From: Gammaproteobacteria bacterium
GTDB lineage: Bacteria > Pseudomonadota > Gammaproteobacteria > Steroidobacterales > Foliamicaceae
Length of the DNA: 64,000 bases
Direction of reading: 5' to 3'
Assembly (NCBI GenBank): GCA_026708965.1
Contig: JAPOTY010000013.1
Coordinates: 20,722-84,721, forward strand
Shown here: positions 11,396 to 19,623 of the stretch, piece after piece
Position numbering within the stretch: position 1 is the first letter of the stretch
Layout: each line of letters opens with the position of its first letter
Notes under the pieces: model-generated
Told to the model about the DNA's origin: nothing
The model's input: only the letters and a program-made list of their open reading frames with translations
Database searches by the model: none
Made by a program: the position numbers and the translations under genes

Positions 11396-13230
11396 GCCAG
11401 TTTCCTTTCCAAGCTCCCGCCCGAGGTGCGGAAAATAGTTCCGGTGAGGCCCCGGATGCCGCCTTTCAGCGCTTCGGAGCCGCCATACAGGGCCAGCGCC
11501 AGCTTGAAGCTGTCGTATCCCATCGCAAAAAGGGACACATTGAAGTCCGCTCCGGCAAGCGCCGCGGCGCTCAACTGGCCGTGCGAAAGCTGCACATGCT
11601 GATGCGTCAGCGCCGGCAAGGCCGGCATCTCCACGCCGTCGAGGTCGCGATTGTCGGCATGGTCCGGATCAAAGGTGCTCTGGATCGCGAATACCGGCAG
11701 ATCCCCGGAATAGTTGTAGCGCAGTTGCGGAACGAGCAACTGGCCCTGCGCCGCGCGGGCCACCAGAAAGATCAGGTCGGCATCCTGGCGCCGCCGAGGC
11801 TGAAAGCTCAGGTTTCTCCCCAGTTTGGCGCCCAGCTCGCGGGCGCGCCGGTTGCTGGCGCTGATCTTGAGCAGGCGTCCGATCGGTTCGGAGTAGTCCA
11901 CGGCGGACAGGCTGTACTGCTCGCGGGCAATGAGTCGTCCGCCTCCGGCTTGGTACTCCTCCAGAAAGCTGCGGTAGATTCGCTGGCCCCAAGCATCTCG
12001 CGGATAAAGAGCCAGCGCCCGGAGCAAGCCCCGCCCAAGCGCCTGGCGCGCCGCTTGGCGCGCTTCGTGCTCGGGAGCGAGCGCAAACTCCTCGAAATTG
12101 GCGGGCGGCGCTTGGCCGCGAAGGCGGTTTAGCGCCAGGGTAGGCAATCCGCCCGCCACCCGAGCGGCGTTTTCGACCGATTCAGGAAGCAGCGGTCCCA
12201 CGATGAAATCCGCGCCCTCCGCTGCCGCGCGGGTCCACTGCCGCGCCGCATGGCTGCTGTCGCCGACCTCGTAGAAAGCGATTTCAGGCGCCTCGCAGGA
12301 GGACATCAGAGCGTAACGCGCCGCGAGAAATCCATCCCGAAGCGACTTCAGGGCGGCGCGATAAGGCTGCGAACCCGGGAGCAGCATCGCTAGGCGACCT
12401 AGCGGCTTCAGGCCTGAGCAGATTTCCGGCCTCACTGCGCTCTCCAGCAGCGAGCCGGCCGGATGATCGGGGAAATTCCGCCTCCAGCCGTTTAGCGCCG
12501 CCCCCGCCTCCGTGGGGTCTCCGGCGAGCTGGTCCGCCAACAGCGCGAGTTCAATCCAGCCCAGCGGGGCGCCTGTCACTCCCTCCGTTGAAAGTTGCGA
12601 CCTGTGCTCGCGCAGCAGCGACCAGGTGAATTCCGCTGTGCTTTCGTGTCCCTCGGAAAAGTCCGCGCCCAGCCGCGTCAGTTCGCCCAGCGCCTCGGCC
12701 GGCCTCTGCAGGGCGAAGAGCAGTTCGGACCGGGTGCGCGCCAGATCGCCGGCTAGGTTCGGGAAATTCTCCGGCTCGATGTTCGCCAGCCGTTCGTAAG
12801 CTGCTTGGGCGCCTTCAAGAACGCGCTCGCTGCCGGCTGCCGCCAGCGACCAGAGGCCCAGCCAGCGCGGCGGCGGCTCGATGGCGAGCAATTCGTCCAG
12901 CGCCCGCTGGTGCCGGCCATCCAAGCCTGCTTCACGGGCCGCGAGGATTCGATAACGGGCCCGTTCGGCGTTTGCTGAACGGCGGGCCATCGACAGGTAC
13001 ACTTGGCGCGCGTCGTCGTGATCTCCGCTCCGGGAAAGCTCCAGCGCTTGTTGTTCGCGGGCAGCCAGCGCTCCTGCTTCGCCGGATGCTCCCAAGCGGT
13101 CGCCGGCGGCGCAGCCTGCCAGTGCGAGGATCGCCAGACTTGCGATCATCGCGATGCAGGCGCGAGGCATAAGGGCCCGTTGGGCTGAACGCCTGCCGGC
13201 GGGCGTCTGCGCGGGCAAGGAGGTGGTCAT

Positions 13231-14124
13231 ATGGGGGTTGGGCACAAGGCGGAGAATCAGGCGCCTGGAAAAGCGGGGGCCTTGATCGTCGCCGCCACTC
13301 CGATTGGCAACTTGGACGATGTTAGCACGCGGCTTCAATCCGCGCTGCGGCGCGTTGGCAAGGTGGCCGCGGAGGACACCCGCCGCGCCGCGCGGCTGCT
13401 GGAAAGCGTCGATGCCCGGGCCCGCCTGGTTTCCCTGCATGCGCACAACGAGCGCTCGCGCATCGCGGCGCTGTTGCGCGGAATGCTCGCGGGCGAGGAC
13501 CTGGTGCTTTTATGCGATGCCGGCACGCCCGGCATCAGCGATCCCGGCATGCGGCTGGTGCGCGAGGCCCGCAATGCGGGAATCCGCGTGACCCCGCTGC
13601 CGGGGCCTTGCGCCGCCGTCGCCGCGCTGTCGGTGGCCGGCTTCCCTGCCGACCGGTTCCGTTTCGAGGGATTCCTGCCAGCGCGCCGCGCCGCCCGGCT
13701 TGCGCGCTTGGAGCCGCTCAAGCGGGTCGCGGAAACGCTGGTTTTTTATGAAGCCGTCCATCGGATCAGTGCCGCGCTCGAGGATATGCGCGCTGTGTTC
13801 GGCGGCGATCGCAAGGCCGTGCTCGCTCGTGAGCTCACCAAGCTCCACGAAAGCGTGCATGGCGGCCCGCTCGATGAGTTGTGCCGCGAGGCGCAATCAG
13901 GCGCCATCGTCGCCAAGGGCGAGTTCACGCTGGTGGTGGGCGGCGCGGACGAAGCGCGCGGGAGCGAGGATGCCGCCGCCTTGGATTCGGCCCTCAAGGT
14001 GCTGCTGGACGAGCTGCCTGCCCGGCAGGCGGCCCGCCTTGCCGCCGCGCTCACCGGCGCGTCCCGCCGCGCCGCCTACCAGCGCTCGCTCGACCTCAAG
14101 CGCTCGAAACAGGCCGCCGAATGA
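13231..14124 (+). CDS. rsmI: 16S rRNA 2'-O-ribose C1402 methyltransferase RsmI
   Basis: RsmI methylates the ribose of C1402 in the decoding centre of the 30S subunit. The 297-residue protein has the tetrapyrrole-methylase fold: ATPIGNLDDVSTR near the start, AAEDTRRAARLLE, GTPGISDPGMRLV in the SAM-binding region, and LPGPCAAVAALSVAGFP. The conserved C-terminal segment SRRAAYQRSLDLKR is present. It is divergent from lpoA, as in E. coli. The ATG at 13231 is used because no later methionine precedes the first conserved strand. Confidence 0.95.
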   Translation: MGVGHKAENQAPGKAGALIVAATPIGNLDDVSTRLQSALRRVGKVAAEDTRRAARLLESVDARARLVSLHAHNERSRIAALLRGMLAGEDLVLLCDAGTPGISDPGMRLVREARNAGIRVTPLPGPCAAVAALSVAGFPADRFRFEGFLPARRAARLARLEPLKRVAETLVFYEAVHRISAALEDMRAVFGGDRKAVLARELTKLHESVHGGPLDELCREAQSGAIVAKGEFTLVVGGADEARGSEDAAALDSALKVLLDELPARQAARLAAALTGASRRAAYQRSLDLKRSKQAAE

Positions 14125-14160
14125 CCATAGCGCTTCGCCCTGCCCGCTGGCCCGATGGCT

Positions 14161-14192
14161 TATACTGACTTGCGCCTTACTAAAAAGTAAGG
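14161..14192 (+). promoter_or_regulatory. Promoter and operator-like palindrome of the VapBC-type pair
   Basis: A -10-like TATACT (14161-14166) is followed by a perfect 7-bp inverted repeat (CCTTACT at 14175-14181 and AGTAAGG at 14186-14192) around a 4-base A loop. The palindrome would cover the transcription start and precedes the antitoxin ATG by 16 bases. Antitoxins of this type commonly bind such sites to repress their own operon. Confidence 0.5.
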
Positions 14193-14208
14193 AACAAGGG
14201 AAAGAGTA

Positions 14209-14448
14209 ATGCAAGCAACAATCACCAGCAAGGGACAGGTTACGCTGCCCAAGGCCATCCGGGAGAAATTCCAACTAGAGCCGGGCGACCGGATCGAGTT
14301 TATTTTCGAGCATGACAATCTTCTGCGCGTGGCGCCGGTTACGTCGCCGGTCACGCAGCTGAAGGGCATGCTGCCCAAGCCTGCGGTTCCGGCCACTTTG
14401 CAGGAGATGGACGAGGCCATCGCCAAAGCGGCGACGGACGAGGCCTGA
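14209..14448 (+). CDS. AbrB/SpoVT-fold antitoxin (VapB-like)
   Basis: This 79-residue protein has an N-terminal swapped-hairpin AbrB domain (QATITSKGQVTLPKAIREKF, then LEPGDRIEF) that binds DNA, and an acidic C-terminal tail (LQEMDEAIAKAATDEA) of the sort that wraps and blocks a PIN toxin. The toxin gene follows 4 bases later. An inverted repeat just upstream fits autoregulation. The ATG has a GGGAAAG ribosome-binding stretch before it. Confidence 0.9.
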   Translation: MQATITSKGQVTLPKAIREKFQLEPGDRIEFIFEHDNLLRVAPVTSPVTQLKGMLPKPAVPATLQEMDEAIAKAATDEA

Positions 14449-14452
14449 TCCT

Positions 14453-14851
14453 GTGATCGGCCTGGACACCAATGTCTTGGCGCGCTACATCGTTCAGGAC
14501 CACCCCGGGCAATCCGCTGCGGCGGCGCGCCTTATCGAGGGGCAATGCACGGCGCAGACGCCCGGCTATGTCAGCGTTCTGGTTCTCGCGGAACTGGTGT
14601 GGGTGTTGACCCGCGCCTATGGCTTTGAGAAAGACGCGGTCATTCCCGTGATCCGTCAATTCCTGCGAACCGAGGAATTGGCGGTCGAAGACCGCGACGC
14701 GGTGCGGGCGGCTTTACGGGAATTCGAATCCGGCGCAGGCGATCTCGCGGACTGCCTCATTGCATGCCGCAACCGGATGCACGGCTGCGCGCGAACCTAT
14801 ACCTTCGATCGCCGGGCAGCCCGAGGCAAGCACTTCGCGCTCCTGCGCTGA
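14453..14851 (+). CDS. vapC: PIN-domain ribonuclease toxin (VapC-like)
   Basis: VapC toxins are metal-dependent ribonucleases that cut tRNA or rRNA and stop translation when the antitoxin is lost. The 132-residue chain keeps the four acidic PIN positions: D in GLDTNVLARY, E in LAELVWVLTRAY, D in GAGDLADCLIA and D in YTFDRRAA. It starts with GTG 4 bases after the antitoxin stop, so translation is probably coupled. The pair opens the defence island that replaces the usual genes after rsmI. Confidence 0.92.
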   Translation: MIGLDTNVLARYIVQDHPGQSAAAARLIEGQCTAQTPGYVSVLVLAELVWVLTRAYGFEKDAVIPVIRQFLRTEELAVEDRDAVRAALREFESGAGDLADCLIACRNRMHGCARTYTFDRRAARGKHFALLR

Positions 14852-14906
14852 ATCCAAACGCGCTCGCAAGTTGACCCGCTTCGGAAACGCCACCGCATAA
14901 GCAGGC

Positions 14907-17675
14907 ATGCCAAAGGCCAACCAGACACCCGAGGAAAGGGCGCGCGACATCATTGACGGGATGTTGCGGCAGGCAGGCTGGAATGTGCAATCGAAGGATC
15001 GGATCGATTTCGGCGCGAGCTCCGGGATTGCGGCGCGCGAGTATCGGACGGACATAGGGCCTGCGGATTATGTTCTCTTTGTGGGCAGGAAGCCCGTTGG
15101 GATTATCGAGGCCAAGCCGGAGAGTTGGGGGCAGAACATCACGAAGGTGGAGGCGCAATCCGGCGGTTACGCCGCCGCCAAGCTCAAGTGGATGAGCAAT
15201 CAGGAGCCTTTGCCGTTCGTATATGAGAGCACCGGCGTGTTGACGCGCTTCACGGATACGCGCGATCCGAAGCCCCGCTCCCGCGAGATATTCAGCTTCC
15301 CCCGGCCAGAAACGCTCCAGGAATGGCGCCATCAGTCGGCTTCATTGCGCTCACGGCTCCAAGAGATGCCAGTTCTGGATGCTGCGGGGCTCAGGAAATG
15401 CCAGTTCAACGCGATCGAGAGGTTGGAGGAATCCTTCAAGGCGAATCATCCGCGCGCGCTTATTCAGATGGCCACCGGCTCGGGCAAGACATACGCGGCC
15501 ATCACCGCGATCTATCGGCTGCTCAAACATGCCGATGCCCAGCGCATCCTGTTTCTCGTGGATACGCGGAATCTCGGCAAGCAGGCCGAACAGGAGTGCA
15601 TGGCTTACATGCCGAGCGACGACAACCGCAAGTTCACCGAGCTTTACGGCGTCCAGCGCCTCAAGTCGTCCTATGTCAGCGCGGACAGCCAGGTTTGCAT
15701 CAGCACCATCCAGCGCATGTACTCGCTCTTGCAGGGCAGGGAATTGGACGAAAGGGCCGAGGAGGTCAATCCGGCGGAGTTGATGGTCCGGCCCAAGGAG
15801 CCGAGGCCGGTGGCCTATAGCGGCAAGATTCCACCCGAGTTTTTCGACTTCATCATCATCGACGAATGCCACCGCTCGATTTACAACTTGTGGCGCCAAG
15901 TGCTGGAATATTTCGATGCCTTTCTCATCGGCCTGACCGCCACGCCGGACAACCGCACCTATGGCTTCTTCAAGAAGAACGTGGTGAGCGAGTACGGCCA
16001 TGAGCAGGCGGTTGCTGACGGCGTCAACGTTGGCAACGAGATCTACGTCATCGAAACCGAAACCACCAAGCACGGCGGCCAGCTTAAACTGAATCAGCAG
16101 GTCGAGAAGCGCGAGCGGCTGACGCGCAGCAGGCGCTGGGATATTCAGGATGCGGATGTCGCCTACGAAGGCCGGGAGCTGGACCGCGATGTGGTCAACC
16201 CTGATCAGATACGCACGGTTATCCGCACCTTCCGCGACCAGCTGCCGCAAATATTTCCGGCTCGCCGCGAAGTGCCTAAAACGCTGATTTTCGCCAAAAC
16301 CGACAGCCATGCGGACGACATCATCCAGACCGTGCGCGAGCAATTCGGCGAAGGCAACGAGTTTTGCAAGAAGATCACCTATCGGGCCAATGAAGACCCG
16401 GACTCCCTTCTGGCGCAATTCCGCAACGACTACTACCCGCGGATTGCCGTGACGGTGGACATGATCGCCACCGGCACCGACGTGAGGCCGTTGGAATGCC
16501 TGCTGTTCATGCGCGATGTGCGAAGCCGCAACTATTTCGAGCAGATGAAAGGCCGCGCCGCGCGCACCGTCGGCCATGACGACCTGAGGAAAGTTTCGCC
16601 CTCCGCCGCCAGCGCCAAAACGCACTGCGTGATCGTGGATGCGGTCGGCGTTACGAAATCGCTGAAGACTGCCAGCCAGCCGCTGGTCACCAAGCCCTCC
16701 GTGCCGCTCAAGGACCTTGCGATGGGGGTGATGATGGGCGCTTGCGACGAGGACACCGTCAGTTCCCTCGCCGGACGTCTGGCCCGGCTCAATCAGCAAC
16801 TCAACGAAAGCGAGCGGGCGCGCATCCAGGAAAAAGCCGGCGGCGTCTCGCTCACCGCGATTGTCGGCAATCTGCTGGCTGCCCTCGATCCCGACCGCAT
16901 ATACGAGCGGGCTGTTGAAATCGAGCACGAGAGGCCGGTCGGCGAGGAATCGGCGGCTGCCAGCGACAAGGTCCGGGAACAATTGGTGGGCGAGGCCGCC
17001 AGCGTTTTCACCGGCGGACTGATCGAGTTGATCGACTCCATCCGCCGCGACAAGGAACAGACCATCGACCATGAGGGCTTGGATGACTTGATCCGCGCCG
17101 GATGGGATGGCGGTGCCCAAGAGAATGCCGAAGCGCTGGCGCGGGATTTCCGGCAATACTTGGAGGAAAACCGGGATGAAATCGAAGCGCTGGCCATCTT
17201 CTTCGACCAGCCGCACCGCCGCAGCGAACTGACCTACGCCATGATCCGCGAAGTGCTTAAGAAGCTTAAAAGCGACAGGCCTCGCTTGGCCCCGTTGCGG
17301 GTCTGGCGAGCGTACGCCTTGCTTGACGAATACGAGGGCGGTCAGCCGGTCAACCAACTCACGGCGCTGGTGGCGCTGATCCGCCGCGTTTGCGGAATTG
17401 ATGCAACGCTATCGCCGTATCAGGAAACCGTCCGCCGCAATTTCCAAGCTTGGATCATGGCCCGCCACAGCGGCAGCGGGGAGAAATTCAACGAGCAGCA
17501 GATGGAATGGCTGCGCATGGTCCGCGACCATATCGCCACGAGCTTCCACCTCGACCGAGGCGACCTCGACATGGCCCCGTTCGACAGCCACGGCGGCATG
17601 GGCCGGATGTACAAGCTGTTCGGCGAGCGGATGGACGACGTGATCGACGAGTTGAACGAGGCGCTGGCGGCTTAA
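14907..17675 (+). CDS. hsdR: Type I restriction enzyme R subunit HsdR (EcoEI-like)
   Basis: HsdR is the DNA-translocating and cutting subunit of a type I restriction enzyme. In 922 residues it has an N-terminal nuclease domain with the D...EAK motif (ADYVLFVGRKPVGIIEAK), helicase Walker A (MATGSGKT, about residue 190), a DECH box (about 319) and motif VI (QMKGRAART, about 546), then the EcoEI-type C-terminal domain. It is about 1.9 kb upstream of hsdS, separated by an AbiEii cassette and an AbrB-like gene. A diverged copy of its last 150 bases lies at 18931-19080. The ATG at 14907 is the first available start. Confidence 0.94.
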   Translation: MPKANQTPEERARDIIDGMLRQAGWNVQSKDRIDFGASSGIAAREYRTDIGPADYVLFVGRKPVGIIEAKPESWGQNITKVEAQSGGYAAAKLKWMSNQEPLPFVYESTGVLTRFTDTRDPKPRSREIFSFPRPETLQEWRHQSASLRSRLQEMPVLDAAGLRKCQFNAIERLEESFKANHPRALIQMATGSGKTYAAITAIYRLLKHADAQRILFLVDTRNLGKQAEQECMAYMPSDDNRKFTELYGVQRLKSSYVSADSQVCISTIQRMYSLLQGRELDERAEEVNPAELMVRPKEPRPVAYSGKIPPEFFDFIIIDECHRSIYNLWRQVLEYFDAFLIGLTATPDNRTYGFFKKNVVSEYGHEQAVADGVNVGNEIYVIETETTKHGGQLKLNQQVEKRERLTRSRRWDIQDADVAYEGRELDRDVVNPDQIRTVIRTFRDQLPQIFPARREVPKTLIFAKTDSHADDIIQTVREQFGEGNEFCKKITYRANEDPDSLLAQFRNDYYPRIAVTVDMIATGTDVRPLECLLFMRDVRSRNYFEQMKGRAARTVGHDDLRKVSPSAASAKTHCVIVDAVGVTKSLKTASQPLVTKPSVPLKDLAMGVMMGACDEDTVSSLAGRLARLNQQLNESERARIQEKAGGVSLTAIVGNLLAALDPDRIYERAVEIEHERPVGEESAAASDKVREQLVGEAASVFTGGLIELIDSIRRDKEQTIDHEGLDDLIRAGWDGGAQENAEALARDFRQYLEENRDEIEALAIFFDQPHRRSELTYAMIREVLKKLKSDRPRLAPLRVWRAYALLDEYEGGQPVNQLTALVALIRRVCGIDATLSPYQETVRRNFQAWIMARHSGSGEKFNEQQMEWLRMVRDHIATSFHLDRGDLDMAPFDSHGGMGRMYKLFGERMDDVIDELNEALAA

Positions 17676-17687
17676 GTCATGTAGCGC

Positions 17688-18347
17688 TCAAGAGGTATCC
17701 TGTGTTGGTTCGATATGCCGGCCAAGGGAGGAGGCAAAGCCCGACAGTTCCGCAATCAGTGGCTCAGGCAATTCCTGCTCGGCCTCGAGCGGAAAAGCCA
17801 TCACGGTTTTAGCCAGCTCGGCAACCGTGTTCTCGACCGTCATATAGTCGCTTATGTACAGCTCGGCAGCCTCGCCAAGCGCTTCGGGGATGTGCCGAAA
17901 GGCGCAGGCAACATCCCAATAATCTCTTGTCATCCTGCGATTGGACATCGCGGCGAGCTTGCCGGTCAGCACGTCAACGGGATGGCCCACGCGCACGCCG
18001 TTGGCGGCGATGTTTGGCGGGTGGCGCGGGGCTATGCCGTTGAAATCGTCGATGCCCACGAAATTGAACGCAACGGCGCGGCGCGGGCCGTCCACAACGG
18101 CATCGACCATGCCGCTGCTGCCCCGGAACCGGGCGTGGCGAAGCCAAGCCCATTGCTCGATGAGGCGGCGCTCAACCGGCCCGCCGTCGGCACGGAAGAA
18201 ATCGAAGTCCGTGGATTTTCGGTGATTGAGGTAAAGGGCAAGCGCGGTGCCGCCGTGCAACTGGTAGCCTTTCAGTGTATTGGGATCAATTTTTTCCCAG
18301 ATGTCCCTCATGTCAGGGTCCATGAAACCGAAATGTTCAGGGTTCAT
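17688..18347 (-). CDS. AbiEii/AbiGii-type nucleotidyltransferase (toxin-like)
   Basis: This is a 219-residue member of the nucleotidyltransferase AbiEii/AbiGii family, whose members act as toxins in type IV toxin-antitoxin and abortive-infection systems by adding nucleotides to targets such as tRNA. The catalytic signature is LHGGTALALYLNHRKSTDFD (GG...T and DFD), followed by the later Lys-containing block DVLTGKLAAMSNR and RDYWDVA. It converges on hsdR with 12 bases between stops, and its start overlaps the upstream unknown gene by 11 bases, so the two form a cassette. Confidence 0.85.
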   Translation of the reverse strand: MNPEHFGFMDPDMRDIWEKIDPNTLKGYQLHGGTALALYLNHRKSTDFDFFRADGGPVERRLIEQWAWLRHARFRGSSGMVDAVVDGPRRAVAFNFVGIDDFNGIAPRHPPNIAANGVRVGHPVDVLTGKLAAMSNRRMTRDYWDVACAFRHIPEALGEAAELYISDYMTVENTVAELAKTVMAFPLEAEQELPEPLIAELSGFASSLGRHIEPTQDTS

Positions 18348-18873
18348 GGGCTGCCTCCTCTTGCTCGAGGAGCTTGCGGCGGGCGGATATGGGTCGGCGG
18401 CGCAGGTGGACGAGGTCGCGGATATGGCGTGGGCGGTGCCATTCCCGCCCTATAGCCAGCTTAGGCCCCAGCAGCTCCGCGCGCCACATCCAGTACTTGT
18501 AGGAGCGCATGGACATCTGGCCGGGTTCAGCGGTGCGAAGCATTTTTACCCAATCGCTCCTTGGAATGGTGCGCCAGAGGTACTCGCATTCGTCTTCGGT
18601 GGCGTGGTCGGTTGCGTGCCGGAGAAAGGCGACCCGGTTGCGAAGTATGGTCCAAGGCTCGCCGTTCCACCACATTGTTTTGGCAATCCGGGTTAGTTCG
18701 GGTGTCCCGGGCAATGGGTCAAGCACCGGGGGAATGGGCGTTCCGTGCCATGTTCTGCGATCCGGGCGGGGGGCATACCCAAGGGCGTTCGGTTCGGAGA
18801 CCGGCATCGTGCGGAGCATTCTACCCCGGGCGTTGCTCAGCTCTTCCAGTGTCCGGTCCCGCAGATACGGCAC
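18337..18873 (-). CDS. Unrecognised protein paired with the AbiEii-like gene
   Basis: I do not recognise this 178-residue protein. It is basic, rich in Arg and Trp, and largely hydrophilic with no membrane segment or signal peptide. Motif-like stretches include KTMWWNGEPWTILRNRVAFL and MRSYKYWMWRAELLGPKLAI. Its stop overlaps the nucleotidyltransferase start by 11 bases, the arrangement of antitoxin then toxin in AbiE systems, but it does not show the winged-helix AbiEi look that I would expect. It could be an antitoxin of another type. Its start is 57 bases from the hsdR-like remnant. Confidence 0.7.
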   Translation of the reverse strand: MPYLRDRTLEELSNARGRMLRTMPVSEPNALGYAPRPDRRTWHGTPIPPVLDPLPGTPELTRIAKTMWWNGEPWTILRNRVAFLRHATDHATEDECEYLWRTIPRSDWVKMLRTAEPGQMSMRSYKYWMWRAELLGPKLAIGREWHRPRHIRDLVHLRRRPISARRKLLEQEEAAHEP

Positions 18874-18930
18874 TCATTACAACGAACTTTCCTATGTGCC
18901 CCCGAACCTGCCGGGAACCACATAATCTGC

Positions 18931-19080
18931 GACCATATCATCATGTCCTTCCACCTCGACCGAAGCGCCCTCGATTTGGCCCCGTTCGACAGCTAGGGCG
19001 GCATGGGCCGGATGTACAAGCTGTTCGGCGAGCGGATGGACGACGTGCTCGACGAGATGAATGAGGCGCTGGCAGCGTAG
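18931..19080 (+). pseudogene. Second copy of the hsdR 3' end (remnant)
   Basis: These 150 bases match the last 150 bases of hsdR (17526-17675) with about 17 differences by hand count, roughly 89% identity, and no gaps. The copy ends with a stop at the same codon but has an extra in-frame TAG where hsdR has a His codon (the S-H-G of FDSHGGMG). Nothing hsdR-like precedes it. It therefore flanks the AbiEii cassette as a direct repeat of the hsdR terminus. Confidence 0.9.
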
Positions 19081-19137
19081 CTCTTGTATGCTGCGCTTTT
19101 TCCGGGCTTCGCAAGCTCCCGGCGAGGATTTGTCTTT

Positions 19138-19166
19138 TTGATCGTCTGCTACACTCTCCCCATAAT
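19138..19166 (+). promoter_or_regulatory. Sigma-70-type promoter before the abrB-like/hsdS operon
   Basis: TTGATC (19138-19143) and CATAAT (19161-19166) are separated by exactly 17 bases, the best-formed promoter in the window. It lies in the 242-base gap between the hsdR remnant and the AbrB-like gene and points towards hsdS. A 31-codon open frame begins at 19191 just downstream but has no recognisable content; the rest of the gap shows only a small hairpin near 19100-19125. Confidence 0.6.
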
Positions 19167-19322
19167 AGAGCAGGCGGAATCGACGCAAACATGAACGCAT
19201 CGCCGCATACAGTTCGAGCCGCTTCAGGCTTGGAATTCCACAGTCATCCGATAGTTTTGTTGTCTCGATCCTATTCGTTCGATTGAGCGAAAATGCTTCC
19301 TGCGGGCTGCCGGTGAACCTCT

Positions 19323-19559
19323 GTGCTTAAAGTTGGCGCCAAGCGCCGTTTGACGCTGTCGGCCAGCCAGTGCCGAACGGCCGGCATTGAGCCAGGCGAT
19401 GAATGCCGCGTTTTCGCCTCCGACGGTCGAATCACTGTAATCCGCCAGCAGCCCGGCAGCGCTTGGGGATGCCTCGCTCATCTTCGGGCGGACGAAACAG
19501 TTTCGGATGAGCAATCGCGCCAGGACGTCATGGAAAGCGAAAGGAGTCGAATGCGGTGA
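19323..19559 (+). CDS. Orphan AbrB/SpoVT-type antitoxin-like protein
   Basis: The 78-residue product resembles the AbrB swapped-hairpin DNA-binding domain: KVGAKRRLTLSASQCRTAGI, then EPGDECRVFASDGRITVIRQ. The tail is acidic, as in antitoxins. No toxin gene follows; the next gene is hsdS, 64 bases on. It may be a decayed antitoxin or a regulator of the restriction genes. The start is GTG with no convincing ribosome-binding site, so a longer or shorter form is possible. Confidence 0.6.
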   Translation: MLKVGAKRRLTLSASQCRTAGIEPGDECRVFASDGRITVIRQQPGSAWGCLAHLRADETVSDEQSRQDVMESERSRMR

Positions 19560-19623
19560 CCTCGACCGCAAGCTTGGACGACGGGGGATTGGTCGCACGA
19601 TACCAAGGCTCCGTGCTCGCGCC

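Noticed and set aside
19191..19286. 31-codon frame downstream of the strong promoter before the AbrB-like gene
   Set aside because: Its ribosome-binding spacing is poor and the residues resemble no family; it is mentioned only as gap content.
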